Assembly: GCA_963170055.1 (NCBI GenBank)
Contig: CAUJGJ010000242.1
Location: forward strand, 7,120,859-7,184,858
DNA: 64,000 nucleotides
Reading direction: 5' to 3'
Source of the DNA: Halisarca cf. caerulea
Lineage: Eukaryota; Porifera; Demospongiae; Chondrillida; Halisarcidae
The notes beneath the pieces were generated by a model. That model ran no database searches. It was given only the letters and a program-made list of their open reading frames with translations, and was not told the DNA's origin. Made by a program: the position numbers and the translations under genes. Position 1 is the stretch's first letter; every line of letters begins with the position of its first letter. Shown here in pieces: positions 9,791 to 19,980 of the stretch.

Positions 9791-12700
9791 CTCAATATTA
9801 CAATCAAGATACAATACGTATAATATATATGAGAAAAGATAACTATGTAATATATAATAAAGATACCATGAAATGAATGATTATAAGGTAAATTCTAGAA
9901 CATGCAGAGTTTATGCAGCCATGGAGGGAATTCGTCCCTCGGATGTTGCAAGGCTGATGTTGGAATCGGCTGCAGAGATTGGGTGGTGGTATGAAGATCG
10001 GCTTCCGCGGATACACATGATAGAGGCTCTGATGGATGCAAAGGACAGCCGACACCTCAGCCATCCAATTACTGTGGAGTATGGTTGGTGCCTCTTCTGG
10101 GTTAACATGTCAGCCAGGCGCTTGTAGAAGGTCATTGCTTCCCTTCCCATGCCTCCAGTGGTTGAGAAAACAAGAGGAGTGAAAACACCATGTTCTACCT
10201 CTCTAATTCTCTGTCCATACTGGCGTTTCTTGTCTTGCTCATGCTTCTTGTAGATTGCAGAAAGATCCTTTGTGCGGTAGGAGGGTGCGTTGGGGTAAAA
10301 AACCCTTATATCGAAAAATGCATCCTGCCTTGCATTCCAGAATCCTCTGGCACGAACATCTGCACGAGCTCCATCATCTGTGTTGGTTGAGCGTGCTGAC
10401 ATGATCTCACCACTTAGTGGTTGGAGCGATGGTTCAGTGGCAACATTGCTGCATACCTCAGTGAGGAGGGAGGCTGTGATGTCTCTGATCTCGTTGTGTC
10501 GGATGGTTGGGAAGCCTCCCTTATGGCATATCATGGCATGGCTGATGGTGAATTGTGACCCACAGTTGCAAGAATGTGGGATGTTGTTTGGTGTCCAGCC
10601 ATAGCGTATGGCGAGGGCATCTCTAAATTCTCCCTTGTGCAAGAAGAAACCATGTTCTTCCAGGGGGAGGACAGCCAGCCATGAGGACGAACCTTTCTCC
10701 TTTGCAAGATCTACACATCGCTTCAATTCTGGAGTGAGGTGGTTGTACACATTCTTGGATTTCTCCTCTTGTAAATGGCGGTTTCTCTCGTTAATTTCTT
10801 TCTTGGTTTTCATGATGGCATCATGGTCAGCGGTACTGCTCTTTTCCTGGGAAACAATGAGTGCTGCAAGTGGAGCAGTGATGCGTACTGATGATTGATA
10901 GCACTCAGGGGATAGGCTTGATGGGTTGTTAAGGCCTAAGCCTCCAAGACGAACTGGGAGGGCCAATAGATCTCTCTCAATGGAAGAGCATGCTGGGCGA
11001 CCAGTGAGTGCAGGAATAAGATGCTGATGTATTGCATCTTCTAGTGGCTGTAGCAAGTCATCGATGTCTGGGATGGTTCTCATCAGAAATGACCAGTAGT
11101 TGGAAAGCCCATGGACATAAGCAGCATATGCGGCATGAGGTTGGGAAGAAGCAATTTTTGCTAGGTACTTAATGTCATCTGTCCATTTCTGCACTTTTTC
11201 TGTTACGTATTCCTCAGTAAAGGATTTGAATCCAAGAGCAGCACCAAGATGTCTTTTGCCCTGGGTTGTGATATGTACTTCTGTGTCTGCGAAAGCTGTT
11301 TTTGCAGATTCCTCATATTCCTGCTTGACCACTAGGTACGTTTTAGATGCATTGGGATGATAGCCAAATGATGGTCCATATTCGGTTAGTTTGTTCCACC
11401 ATTGTCTGAGTCCAGTACAAGTTGCTGCTCCTGTTGCATCATCGGCGAACCATACTTGTGGTACTTCTGGGCAGCTCTCCCGTAGTAGGTCGATGAGTGG
11501 AGTTATGGCAATAGCATACATTGCCATTGCCAACGGGTCTCCTTGCGTGGTTCCTTCTGTTGAAGCAATTTCACCTCCACCTGCAACAAATAATCTGACT
11601 GGATTCCCATAGGTGTTGGTTAGAATTTGAGCAAGCGATGGGCATATTATCCCGATGTTATGTAAGGCAGCTTTGCGATTGAGTGAATTGAACGCATTAC
11701 CAGCATCAACCAAGAGTACAGCTTCATTCTTGGGTGTGTGAAAGATGTTTCGCATGGCATGAATAGCAGCCTCGCAACCACTATCTTGGCCTGCGCATAG
11801 CTGGAGTGAGCTTGCAGCTTCCTGAACATCTACTCCGATGATCCTCAAAATAGCTTTGGCAATTATTCGACGTGGGACTTCCCCAATCCCAATAGGTCTC
11901 ACACCAGGGCATTTATCAAGGGGAATTAAGCGGCAAGCAATGAAAGCTGATAATCCATCAGGATGAACACTGGTAGTGGCAATTCGCCGACCCACACCCG
12001 CAAGTGCACTGCATAGGCTGTTAGAGGCAGATTTGAAGGAGGAGCAGAGTCTTCTCCAGGCATATGCATCAAGGCCGGAAGGACCAGCTGCACCATTTGT
12101 ATGGAGGGCTGCATTTCGAATGGTATCTGCATTAATAGCATCGAATATGATAGGATTTACTGGGGTTGGTTGGCCATCAAGGAGGATACGTGGGTCTGGA
12201 TCCTTGCCTAAGGGGTGTTTATCATTAAGGACATCTCTAGTAAACCTCATTCTGGTTTCACCTTCCACAGTAGTTTCAGGGATCAGATCATCAAGTTTGA
12301 GAACTCCTCCAGTTGTGTGCTTTGATAGATAACGTAACGCACCTTGTACTCTTCCTTTTAACATGAGATTTCTGAAAATCCGGCCAACATCTTCATCATT
12401 TGATCTGGAATGATTGCCAAGTCGTTTCTGAATGGATTTTCCTTCATCTAGTAAGGCCTGTAGATCCCCATCTAGCCACAAATCTAATCTTCTTTGTAGG
12501 TGTCTGATATGATCCTTGACCTTGCTTTTAGGATGGGGCTTCTGGAGGAGGAGGGTTGGCATAATTGTGGCAGCTTTCAAGGCAATGCTCTCTAAACTGG
12601 AGTTATCAGCATAGGCCTGAAAAAGTCGAGCCAATTCCGCGACGAGTGCTTTTCCAGTAGATCCCGATGGTACTTGAAAGATATTTCGACGCCAATGGAT

Positions 12701-13185
12701 CGCTTCCTCAAAGGTTGCCTCAATCTTATCGCGGAAAATACTTCCGTTGTGAGATCCCCACATGAAATTTTGGGGCTGTGGCTGTGATTCTGAGGTGTGA
12801 GTGGAATCGACCGCCACATGGGTTGTCTGCACGTCGTTCAGGGGTGGGCAAATGGATTCGTCATCTCTTGCTGATGCTGAGAGATGATTTTCAATGGATT
12901 CCGTTGAATCTTGATCTGGTTCACGATTATCTGTGTGATTTGTTTGCAAATTTGAACACCTGTTAAGTCTCTTTGGAAGGCAATCAGAGCACGAGGTTCC
13001 TTGTTGCGCGCAGATGCATCCTCTACACGTACCATTGCGATTACAGCGACAACAAGTCATTTCCTTCTGTTTCGGGTATTAGAGAGAATTGAAGAAATCA
13101 CGAGTCGGTCACTAATGTTAACGGTTCAAGAAAGGTTCATCACTACTCGTCCGCCATCTTGAGAATCTGGCTTGAGAATCTGGCT
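9791..13185 (-). mobile_element. Full-length single-ORF non-LTR retrotransposon (RLE type, R2-like)
   Basis: The element is delimited by a perfect 14-bp direct repeat CTCTATCGAAGCAG at 9777-9790 and 13186-13199, the signature of target-primed reverse transcription. Between them are a 125-bp 5' leader, one 1049-codon frame and a ~120-bp 3' UTR that ends without poly(A). Total length is about 3.4 kb. There are no LTRs. The intact frame and exact duplications suggest a recent insertion. Relatives in the window are the truncated copies at 8663-9440 and 17131-18170 and the decayed copy at 52565-54420. Confidence 0.88.
9911..13060 (-). CDS. Retrotransposon polyprotein: Cys-rich N-terminus, reverse transcriptase, C-terminal nuclease-like domain
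   Basis: The frame is 1049 codons with no interruption. Residues 1-36 hold a compact cysteine module (CCRCNRNGTCRGCICAQQGT then CSDCLPKR), probably zinc binding and resembling CXC-type DNA-binding modules. The reverse-transcriptase core follows: RPIGIGEVPRRIIAKAI (~390), LLVDAGNAFNSLNR (~455), STEGTTQGDPLAMAMYA (~505) and the catalytic FADD (~537). The C-terminus has a zinc knuckle (CNCG...HAMICHKGG, ~830) and then DGARADV, FFDIRVF and KKRQYGQRIREVE (~895-960), an arrangement that recalls the PD-(D/E)XK endonuclease at the same place in R2-clade elements. No APE endonuclease is present. The enzyme would nick its target and copy its RNA in place. The exact clade assignment is inferred; the polymerase assignment is firm. 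Confidence 0.92.
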   Translation of the reverse strand: MTCCRCNRNGTCRGCICAQQGTSCSDCLPKRLNRCSNLQTNHTDNREPDQDSTESIENHLSASARDDESICPPLNDVQTTHVAVDSTHTSESQPQPQNFMWGSHNGSIFRDKIEATFEEAIHWRRNIFQVPSGSTGKALVAELARLFQAYADNSSLESIALKAATIMPTLLLQKPHPKSKVKDHIRHLQRRLDLWLDGDLQALLDEGKSIQKRLGNHSRSNDEDVGRIFRNLMLKGRVQGALRYLSKHTTGGVLKLDDLIPETTVEGETRMRFTRDVLNDKHPLGKDPDPRILLDGQPTPVNPIIFDAINADTIRNAALHTNGAAGPSGLDAYAWRRLCSSFKSASNSLCSALAGVGRRIATTSVHPDGLSAFIACRLIPLDKCPGVRPIGIGEVPRRIIAKAILRIIGVDVQEAASSLQLCAGQDSGCEAAIHAMRNIFHTPKNEAVLLVDAGNAFNSLNRKAALHNIGIICPSLAQILTNTYGNPVRLFVAGGGEIASTEGTTQGDPLAMAMYAIAITPLIDLLRESCPEVPQVWFADDATGAATCTGLRQWWNKLTEYGPSFGYHPNASKTYLVVKQEYEESAKTAFADTEVHITTQGKRHLGAALGFKSFTEEYVTEKVQKWTDDIKYLAKIASSQPHAAYAAYVHGLSNYWSFLMRTIPDIDDLLQPLEDAIHQHLIPALTGRPACSSIERDLLALPVRLGGLGLNNPSSLSPECYQSSVRITAPLAALIVSQEKSSTADHDAIMKTKKEINERNRHLQEEKSKNVYNHLTPELKRCVDLAKEKGSSSWLAVLPLEEHGFFLHKGEFRDALAIRYGWTPNNIPHSCNCGSQFTISHAMICHKGGFPTIRHNEIRDITASLLTEVCSNVATEPSLQPLSGEIMSARSTNTDDGARADVRARGFWNARQDAFFDIRVFYPNAPSYRTKDLSAIYKKHEQDKKRQYGQRIREVEHGVFTPLVFSTTGGMGREAMTFYKRLADMLTQKRHQPYSTVIGWLRCRLSFASIRASIMCIRGSRSSYHHPISAADSNISLATSEGRIPSMAA

Positions 13186-13199
13186 CTCTATCGAAGCAG

Positions 13200-15148
13200 A
13201 ATTTTATTTTACGGTGGCCGAAGACTAGGGGTTGCAGATTTACCTTCGGGCAACGTCACCATCTTGCCGGCCATTTTGGAATGCGTTCGTTCTGGCTCAG
13301 TGTCGCGATTTGATGCCAATGTTCATGGCATGGCTATCACGGTTGGCCCTCGTTTCAGAAGCTATGTGCGTCGTCGTGATCATGTGCATTTTTAGCCCCA
13401 GTTTCTGATTCTTCTTCGGCCAATTCACCCTTGCCTAACCTTGCTATAGTATAGAGTGTGTCTATTCCTAAATGATGACGTCATTATCGTGTACTAAACA
13501 AATCCTAAACAAACCTTGCCTACCATGCTGTCAGCTATATCAATCAATCAACCATGCAATCAATCAATCAATCAATTAGACCATGCATATGCACAATGGT
13601 ACGTATAGAATAGAATTCAAATCAAAGCACTGATCACTGTTACAATTACCATGCAGCTAGCTGTCCGAAGCAACGCTCGCCCCCCATGATGCATTTTGCA
13701 TCTCACTAGTTATTACCGAGCGGTTTAGCGAGGTTAACTGTTTCCGTCGCATAGGGGAGTCTGATTGAGACACCCACGCACTTAATCGTATATTTTGGCC
13801 AATATGTCGTTCCTTTGTGCGCAAGTTGCAAGTCGGCAATAAAGTTAAGTATCAGCAAAGTGGCAATAACAGAAGCGGGCAAAGGTGTTCTATGTGATAA
13901 GGTATACTTTACGCGCATTTCCCAACTGCATATTAAACAAAACGCGCCCAAAGTCACTTACGTTTCGGTCCCTGACAGTCCCATCTTGAGCGATAGGATA
14001 ACTTTAACAATCTTTATCATTTTTACACAATAATCTCTAAATCTTCTATGCAGCGATTTTCAAGTTTCTTCCGCTAAACAGTAGGATTCACAACTTTGTT
14101 GTTCGGGTGATCGAATTGAGTAGCCATTGTGTCAGCCATTGTGTCGGACATCTTAAGGGGCACCTTTTTTGCGACTGCGCATGCGCAAGGACACGTGTAG
14201 ATTAATATGCGGCTCTCTCCAAGAGTGCTCTATTTACTTTCTTTGTTGTTTAGGCGAAGTTTTTAGGACGACTTCTTTTTCTGGTAACTTTGTTCGGGGG
14301 CAAGCTATAAAAATGACCAAATAAAGGAATTACGCGCTGCTAGCAAGCTTTCCAATAAACTGGCGGGCTCATTTTGCTTGGAGCCGAACATCATGTTCTA
14401 TCTATGGTTTTCGTAAGAAGTGCTTTTAGCGAAAACAAATATGAAATGTGAAGTGTCATAGCAAGGTATTGATTGACAAATTACAGTTCGATATTGTTCA
14501 TGTGTTGTCCACTTTGCTGTTGTGTTTCACTTCTAACATCATTACTGTGACCGGCATGGAACACTAAGTTGCCTCATTTGACTAACTACTGCTTATGTGC
14601 ACCACTTTGCACCATCATGTAATAAAATTATATATATTCGATTGATACCATATGCAATGTGTGGTTATATCTGATCGAATGTAACGGGCCGGGACACTTC
14701 ACATTTCATTCAACATTCTGATACATCCAGCTCATTTTCACTGGTATTGCTGGTATGTCGTGTTCTAAGATTATACATGCAATACAGCAAAGAAAACATT
14801 TACTGTAATTGAGTACACAATGTAATCACCTTGACGAAGTCTATCAACGAACTTGAAGTTTGTCAAAATCTATAAGTCGATCTGAACATAGATACTGTAT
14901 ACATCTATGGTCTGAGGGATGTACGTAGTACATTTATGGAACATGCATGGGTTATGTCATATAATGTGACATCTGTGGATATAGTGAATGAGTATATTAT
15001 ATGTACATCTGCATATAGTTAGATTCTGATTTTGACTGAATTATACCAGGTGAAATGTGTCTGAAGACAGCCTTTGCAGAACCATGGATTTCATTGCAAT
15101 CAAACAAATCAAATGTAACCCAAAATTTGAACCTATGTCATACACAGC
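13200..15148. other. Unassigned intergenic stretch
   Basis: 13200-13440 is the right half of the CpG-rich block described at 9441. A repeated 19-mer TTATTACCGAGCGGTTTAG lies at 13710-13728, with a related GGGGAGTC word about 25 bases downstream in each copy. A CAAT-type short repeat lies near 13540-13576. From 13850 to 15148 I see no gene; reading frames are short and lack motifs. Confidence 0.4.
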
Positions 15149-15447
15149 CAGGCCTGTAGCCAGGGGGGAGGGGGGGTTGTTGGGTTCGGACGAACCCCCC
15201 CCTTAAGAATCACCAAACAATAGAAAGTAAGTCCTAAAGGGTTCTAAAGGAGTATGTAGCCTTGTTTAGACCCACGCGGCATATATTCCCTTTGTTTCGT
15301 TGCTCTGTCATCACAATTGGCCTCCATTTTGTGATAATGTCATTTACCATCACAGTGACATTTTGTACTATGTATTCTGTAACTCGTTTGCTCTGTGGAT
15401 AATTTTGAGGGTATTTTGCATAGGGGATCAATGTATAGTATGTGTGT

Positions 15448-15517
<70 letters not shown>

Positions 15518-15607
15518 GTGCGTGCGTACGTGCACGCATGCATGTGAAGGGGGATTGAGGAAATCGGAAATGTAACCCCCCTCTGGAAAATCCTGCCTAC
15601 AGGCCTG
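15149..15607. mobile_element. hAT-like MITE with internal (GT)n
   Basis: The left end CAGGCCTGTAGCCAGGGGGG is matched on the complement at the right end by CAGGCCTGTAGGCAGGATTT. The terminal 12 bases agree exactly and one G/C difference follows. CAGG-type ends occur in many hAT MITEs of marine animals. I could not confirm an 8-bp duplication, because the flanks ACACAGC and ACAGCAGC agree only after a shift. A GT microsatellite occupies 15438-15531. There is no coding capacity. Confidence 0.7.
15438..15531. repeat. (GT)n microsatellite
   Basis: About 90 bases of GT with single interruptions (GAG near 15452 and GC near 15513), inside the hAT-like MITE. Confidence 0.95.
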
Positions 15608-17130
15608 ACAGCAGCCTGTGTACTGTACTCCAACCACATGAATAGTAGTATTATACTTCAAATCCACAAAATGTACTTCTAAATCATCAAACACAATGTC
15701 GTGCATGCAGATTTGCTCCACATCACAGAAACAAATTTCATGCATGAGCAGCAAGTTAAATGTGTGATGTATGTTAAGTTCATGGATTTAAAAGATTCTA
15801 AAAAGAATTTTTGAAAAACGGACTGCATGCATAATATGAATAGAACCAAAATTAATGATAATACCAAAAAATTAATGTAGGCAACTTTGTTTTTGTCACT
15901 CATGCAGTTGTGTGGTGGTACATTAGTATTGAAATTAATCCAGCTCCACTATTGTCCAGATAAATTGACAATAATATTATAGTTTGAGGAAGCAAAATTA
16001 TTACTTCTAGGACTGTGGACTGCATGTGACTTGGTATCTCAGGTTCTGCAGATTACATGCAGCAGTGATACATGTCACATTGCTCAGTGCTAGTGTCAAT
16101 TTGAATGTTCAAGCAGGCCAAATTGAACCAAGCAATTGTAATTCAATTGAATCGACATGTACAAAATGAAAAGCGACCATTTATTTTGCAAATTTAACAC
16201 ACCAGAAGAAATAACAGATTGTGCAATCACTGATGCATGACTCAACCAAATTGAATGTCAAATATCACAAATTAACAAACGTTACACTGATGTACAGTCT
16301 TGTCTCATACTATACAAGGACTGATAGCCTACACACTGTGTGTCTTGCAATTATGCAAGTGAGTAAACAAGACTGCTAACTTTGCATCTGGCCATTGTAA
16401 TACTATTATACTCAATCTAGCATTACAACTCAAAGCAAGAGCACACATCATGCAGTTTCGAAATAATAAGCAGCAGTCAAAATGGAATCGAGTACAATTC
16501 AATTTCTATTTTAAAATTTAATTTTAGTTTTAGCAATCGCGAGGTTCTGAACTTTGTTCACAACTAGTTATTTTATTATTTCATATGTTAGTCTCGTTCC
16601 CCGCCCCACTTCCGTAGGATTGACACCGATAAAACATGGCCGCCATACATTAGCGGAAATTTTGTTTTCGTCCGAAAACTAACGATACAGTACAGTTAGA
16701 AGCATTTAGAAGTGATATTGGTACCCTTTGACACACTAGCTATAAGATGAAGTGGTTAAAACCCTTCGTAGGCCAACGTCTTTAAAGAACTTCGAAATGT
16801 TAGACGAAAATGTATGGCTACGCAACACCAGTCTACATTTTAAGATTCTTCTTCTTCTTCTTCTCGTCATTTTTTCGAACTGAGCTACAGGTCGCCACGA
16901 AGGGTCCAGAGGTCTCATCTTTCGCCAGTGAGCTCTGATTGTTAGCGCGAAGTGCCTTTTGTAGGTTTTGAAGCAACACCTACACTTCTAAAGCGAGAAA
17001 AAAATTAATAGGCAAATTCCATACATTCACCGGATCAGCCATTTTCGGACTGGTGAAATGGCTACGCGAGACTAGACGTACGCGTACGTACACAAGGCCT
17101 GTACTTCGATGATCGTCGACTTCAGCGCTC
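15608..17130. other. Unassigned stretch with isolated MITE-like ends
   Basis: No gene is recognised. TAGTCTCGTTCCCCGCCCCA at 16592 and, inverted, the end of GCTACGCGAGACTA at 17073 carry the TAGTCTCG terminus of the MITE family seen at 7174 and 63650. The 9-base flanks do not match, so they are either a degraded longer element or two solo ends. A CTT microsatellite lies at 16850-16864. Confidence 0.35.
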
Positions 17131-18170
17131 TTTTTTTTTAGTATTGTTCTAGAAATATAATAATTCATTGGCACCATAGATACATACTGTATAATATTCT
17201 AACAATTATGTCAACATTGTTGTTCTATGCATATGTGAGTTAATATGACGTGAACATTACGCATCTGTGCTGATCCTGCCCTCACTGGTTGCAACTTCCA
17301 TGCTGTTGATGTTGGCATTCGGACGTTGGAAGATGCTGCGATGTCCCCGGAGGCACATGATGGCAGATCTGAGCAGAGAGAATGTCAATTTGCACCGGAT
17401 GTAGTTGATGGTCGTGGAATAGTGCTTCTTCTGTTTTGTTGCTATCATGGATGCAATCCTCTTGTAGACCACTTCAGCAGCCGATCCCATTCCACCTGAT
17501 GTGGAGAAAACAAGGGGAGCAAAAGACCCATGCTCCACTTCCCTCACCCGTTCGTCGTACGCTCTACGTTTCTCTTGCTCTTTCTGGCGGTAGAGTGAGG
17601 CAACTGGAGTGTTGACAAGACTTGGTGCGAATGGGTTAAAAACCCTTACGTCAAAAAATGCACGTTGCCTTGTGCCCCAGAAGTCAACTGCTACAACATC
17701 AAGCCTGGCACCATCTTCACGATTAGAAGATTTTAACCGTAGATGCTCGTTTGAGAGTGGTTGGAGTGCTGGTTCGATACCCACACCAATGCAAACTTCA
17801 TCCAATAATTCCGCAGTGAGATCCCTGATTTCATTATGTCTCTTGATAGGGAATCCACCACAGTTGCAACTCAGTGCGTGTTCCACAGAAAAGGACTTGC
17901 CACAAACACAATTGCTAGGAAGATGTTGTGGTCTCCAACCATATCTTAGACAAAGTGCGTCACGAAAGTCGCCTTTGTGCAGAGCAAATCCGTATTCTGC
18001 AAGTGGTAACACAGTCAGCCAGTTGGAAGCTCCTTTCTCCCTTGATAAAGCTATTGACCGTTGCAAATCATGGCTTCCTTTCTCTGATAATTCTTGTACT
18101 GTTTTGTTTTCCTTACTCTTTTTAGGGTTATTGTGGGATAGGGATATTGTTTTCATTTGGACTTCCGGTG
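17131..18170 (-). mobile_element. RLE-type retrotransposon fragment, C-terminal 299 codons
   Basis: The minus strand is open from 18156 to 17257. The product begins within the post-polymerase region (ASNWLTVLPLAEYGFALHKG), then has the knuckle CVCGKSFSVEHALSCNCGGF and the nuclease-like blocks DGARLDVV, FFDVRVF and RVREVEHG. It duplicates 8663-9422 in inverted orientation with essentially no differences over the shared 740 bases. It ends in a nine-base A tract on the sense strand (T9 at 17131-17139). The 5' side runs into a GTAACGCTCGTCCGATATAT word and a (TA)n tract at 18187-18211. Confidence 0.85.
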
Positions 18171-18300
18171 TGTAACGCTCGTCCGATATATATATATATA
18201 TATATATATAATATGGATTTGAAGAAAAGTCTTATAACAGAGAATTTATATAATAGTAATAGAGAAGTATGAATTTATACAGGAATGAGTTATAGGAATT

Positions 18301-18342
18301 GTTTTGAAAACAATTGCCAAATATGGCAATTGTTTTCAAAAC
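18301..18342. repeat. Perfect 42-base hairpin
   Basis: GTTTTGAAAACAATTGCC is followed by a short AT core and its exact reverse complement GGCAATTGTTTTCAAAAC. It is flanked by (TA)n and could be a minimal MITE or a cruciform-prone site. Confidence 0.9.
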
Positions 18343-18637
18343 AATTGTCCAGTTACAATAAACAGTGTGTTCAATGAATGTTCAGCTGTGCACTTACACT
18401 CCAATGCTTTGCAAGTGATTCGAGTGCGTGGGGCGGCAGCCCCCACGAGTTTTTAACTCGAATTACTTGTTGTTCGAGCATTTGTTTCTAGATGGGTACA
18501 TCAATTGATTTTAGTCAGGTAACTGAATAGATTCTAGTTTCTTAATCTTACAAGATTTGATCGTGTTCCTTCTCAACTGCAGTGGAAAACTATTCAAGCA
18601 ACCGTTTTGCTATAAAAGGAAAAACCGCACGAACAAG

Positions 18638-19197
18638 GGTTTATAAAAACCATTTAAAAATGGTAAAAGGATGTAGGATTGACACAGGATTGTGCAAAAG
18701 ACATTATCAAAAAGGATTTTCCAAAATCACTTGGAACAAGGGTAAGTTGCACAACCGGTACAGGGCTAGATGGGCAAAGGGCAAGACAGACATAGGGCTA
18801 GACGAGCATAGGGCTACACATACATATGGCTAAACGGGTATAGGGCTAGACAGAGTTTAGTTGGATTGAGTGCACACTGTGCAAATTCCTACATCCCGCA
18901 GCACCTGCATATATACTGTAAAATGTGCTGCACGTGTGGGATGTAGGAATTTGCACAGTGTGCACTCAATCCAACTAAACTCTGTCTAGCCCTATACCCG
19001 TTTAGCCTCATGTATGTGTAGCCCTATGCTCGTCTAGCCCTATGTCTGTCTTGCCCTTTGCCCATCCAGCCCTGTACCGGTTGTGCAACTTACCCTTGTT
19101 CCAAGTGTTTTTGGAAAATCCTTTTTGATAATGCCTTTTGCACAATCCTGTGTCAATCCTACATCCTTTTACCATTTTTAAATGGTTTTTATAAACC
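18638..19197. mobile_element. 560-bp near-perfect palindrome (foldback element)
   Basis: Arms of about 270 bases, from GGTTTATAAAAACCATTTAA at the left to its complement ending ATAAACC at the right, mirror each other across a short centre near 18915. Inside each arm the unit AGGGCTAGACGGGCATA is tandemly varied. The last part before the centre (GATGTAGGAATTTGCACAGT on the right arm) is mirrored on the left. Copies of the same arm sequence occur near 23330-23400 and 26536-26942, so this is a dispersed foldback family and not a local assembly artefact. No coding capacity. Confidence 0.88.
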
Positions 19198-19957
19198 TAT
19201 ATATAACAGGGCTCTTTATAAGTGGAGTCCACTGTATACAGCTTCATTCTATATCCAGCTTTGTTTATAAAAGTGCCTACTACTAAAGTCACCTAGCACA
19301 AGTCTAGATGTGAGTTATCTAAATTCCTTCATGCATGCAGATTCACTTCCTCCCTAGTTGCTCCCTTCCTCTTACTTGCATGAATCTTTTATCCTGCTAC
19401 TCATCCCTTTCTATCTCCCTCTTCCTTTTATTCTTACTTCATTATTCTTATCACTCTGGAAGGCCATGTCAATATCGATCGATCATCTCAATTTCCAAGC
19501 CCTGCTTCTGCTGCCCACTTAAGGTCAACACGTACTCTAGGCAACATTTGGGTGGCAGCATGTTGTTGGGTAAATGTTGCCTAGCATACGTTGGGATGTT
19601 GCATGTTTACAATCTTGGGCAACATGTTGTCAACAAATTAAAGGAAAAAGTTTGCTTTCAAGCAACAATGTTGCTGAAACGTCATAGCCATCAAATGTTT
19701 CTCAAATTTTGCCCAAATCTTGCCTATAGTGACAGGCCCTTAGCATTTTGGTGTACTGTAATTATAAAATATAACTACTGTTTGAAAGACTGTGTGTATA
19801 GGAATGTATCACTGGTGAATAGCTTGATGGAGTTAATATTATTATTTTGTGATTGTTATATCATTATGCAGGATATAATAAATTGATGTTACAAAGTGTG
19901 GCACACATTTATGAGCATGTTGTGTTGACCCATACACTCCATGTACTAATACCATCA
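19198..19957. other. Unassigned stretch downstream of the membrane-protein gene
   Basis: A C/T-rich segment (19345-19470) precedes partly repetitive words around CAACATGTTG and GGCAACATTTGGG (19540-19640). I see no gene or clear mobile element. Confidence 0.4.
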
Positions 19958-19963
19958 TTTATT
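19958..19963 (-). terminator. Polyadenylation signal of the membrane-protein gene
   Basis: AATAAA on the minus strand lies 17 bases beyond the stop codon of the gene at 19981-21754, a suitable place for the cleavage signal if the 3' UTR is very short. Confidence 0.5.
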
Positions 19964-19980
19964 GGACAATGATACCTTAA

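Noticed and set aside
16592..17073. Complete 480-bp TAGTCTCG transposon
   Set aside because: Both ends carry the octamer, but interior arms do not pair beyond it and the 9-base flanks differ.
18638..19197. CRISPR-like array of AGGGCTAGACGGGCATA units
   Set aside because: Units are contiguous and variable without unique spacers, lie in palindrome arms, and the DNA is eukaryotic.
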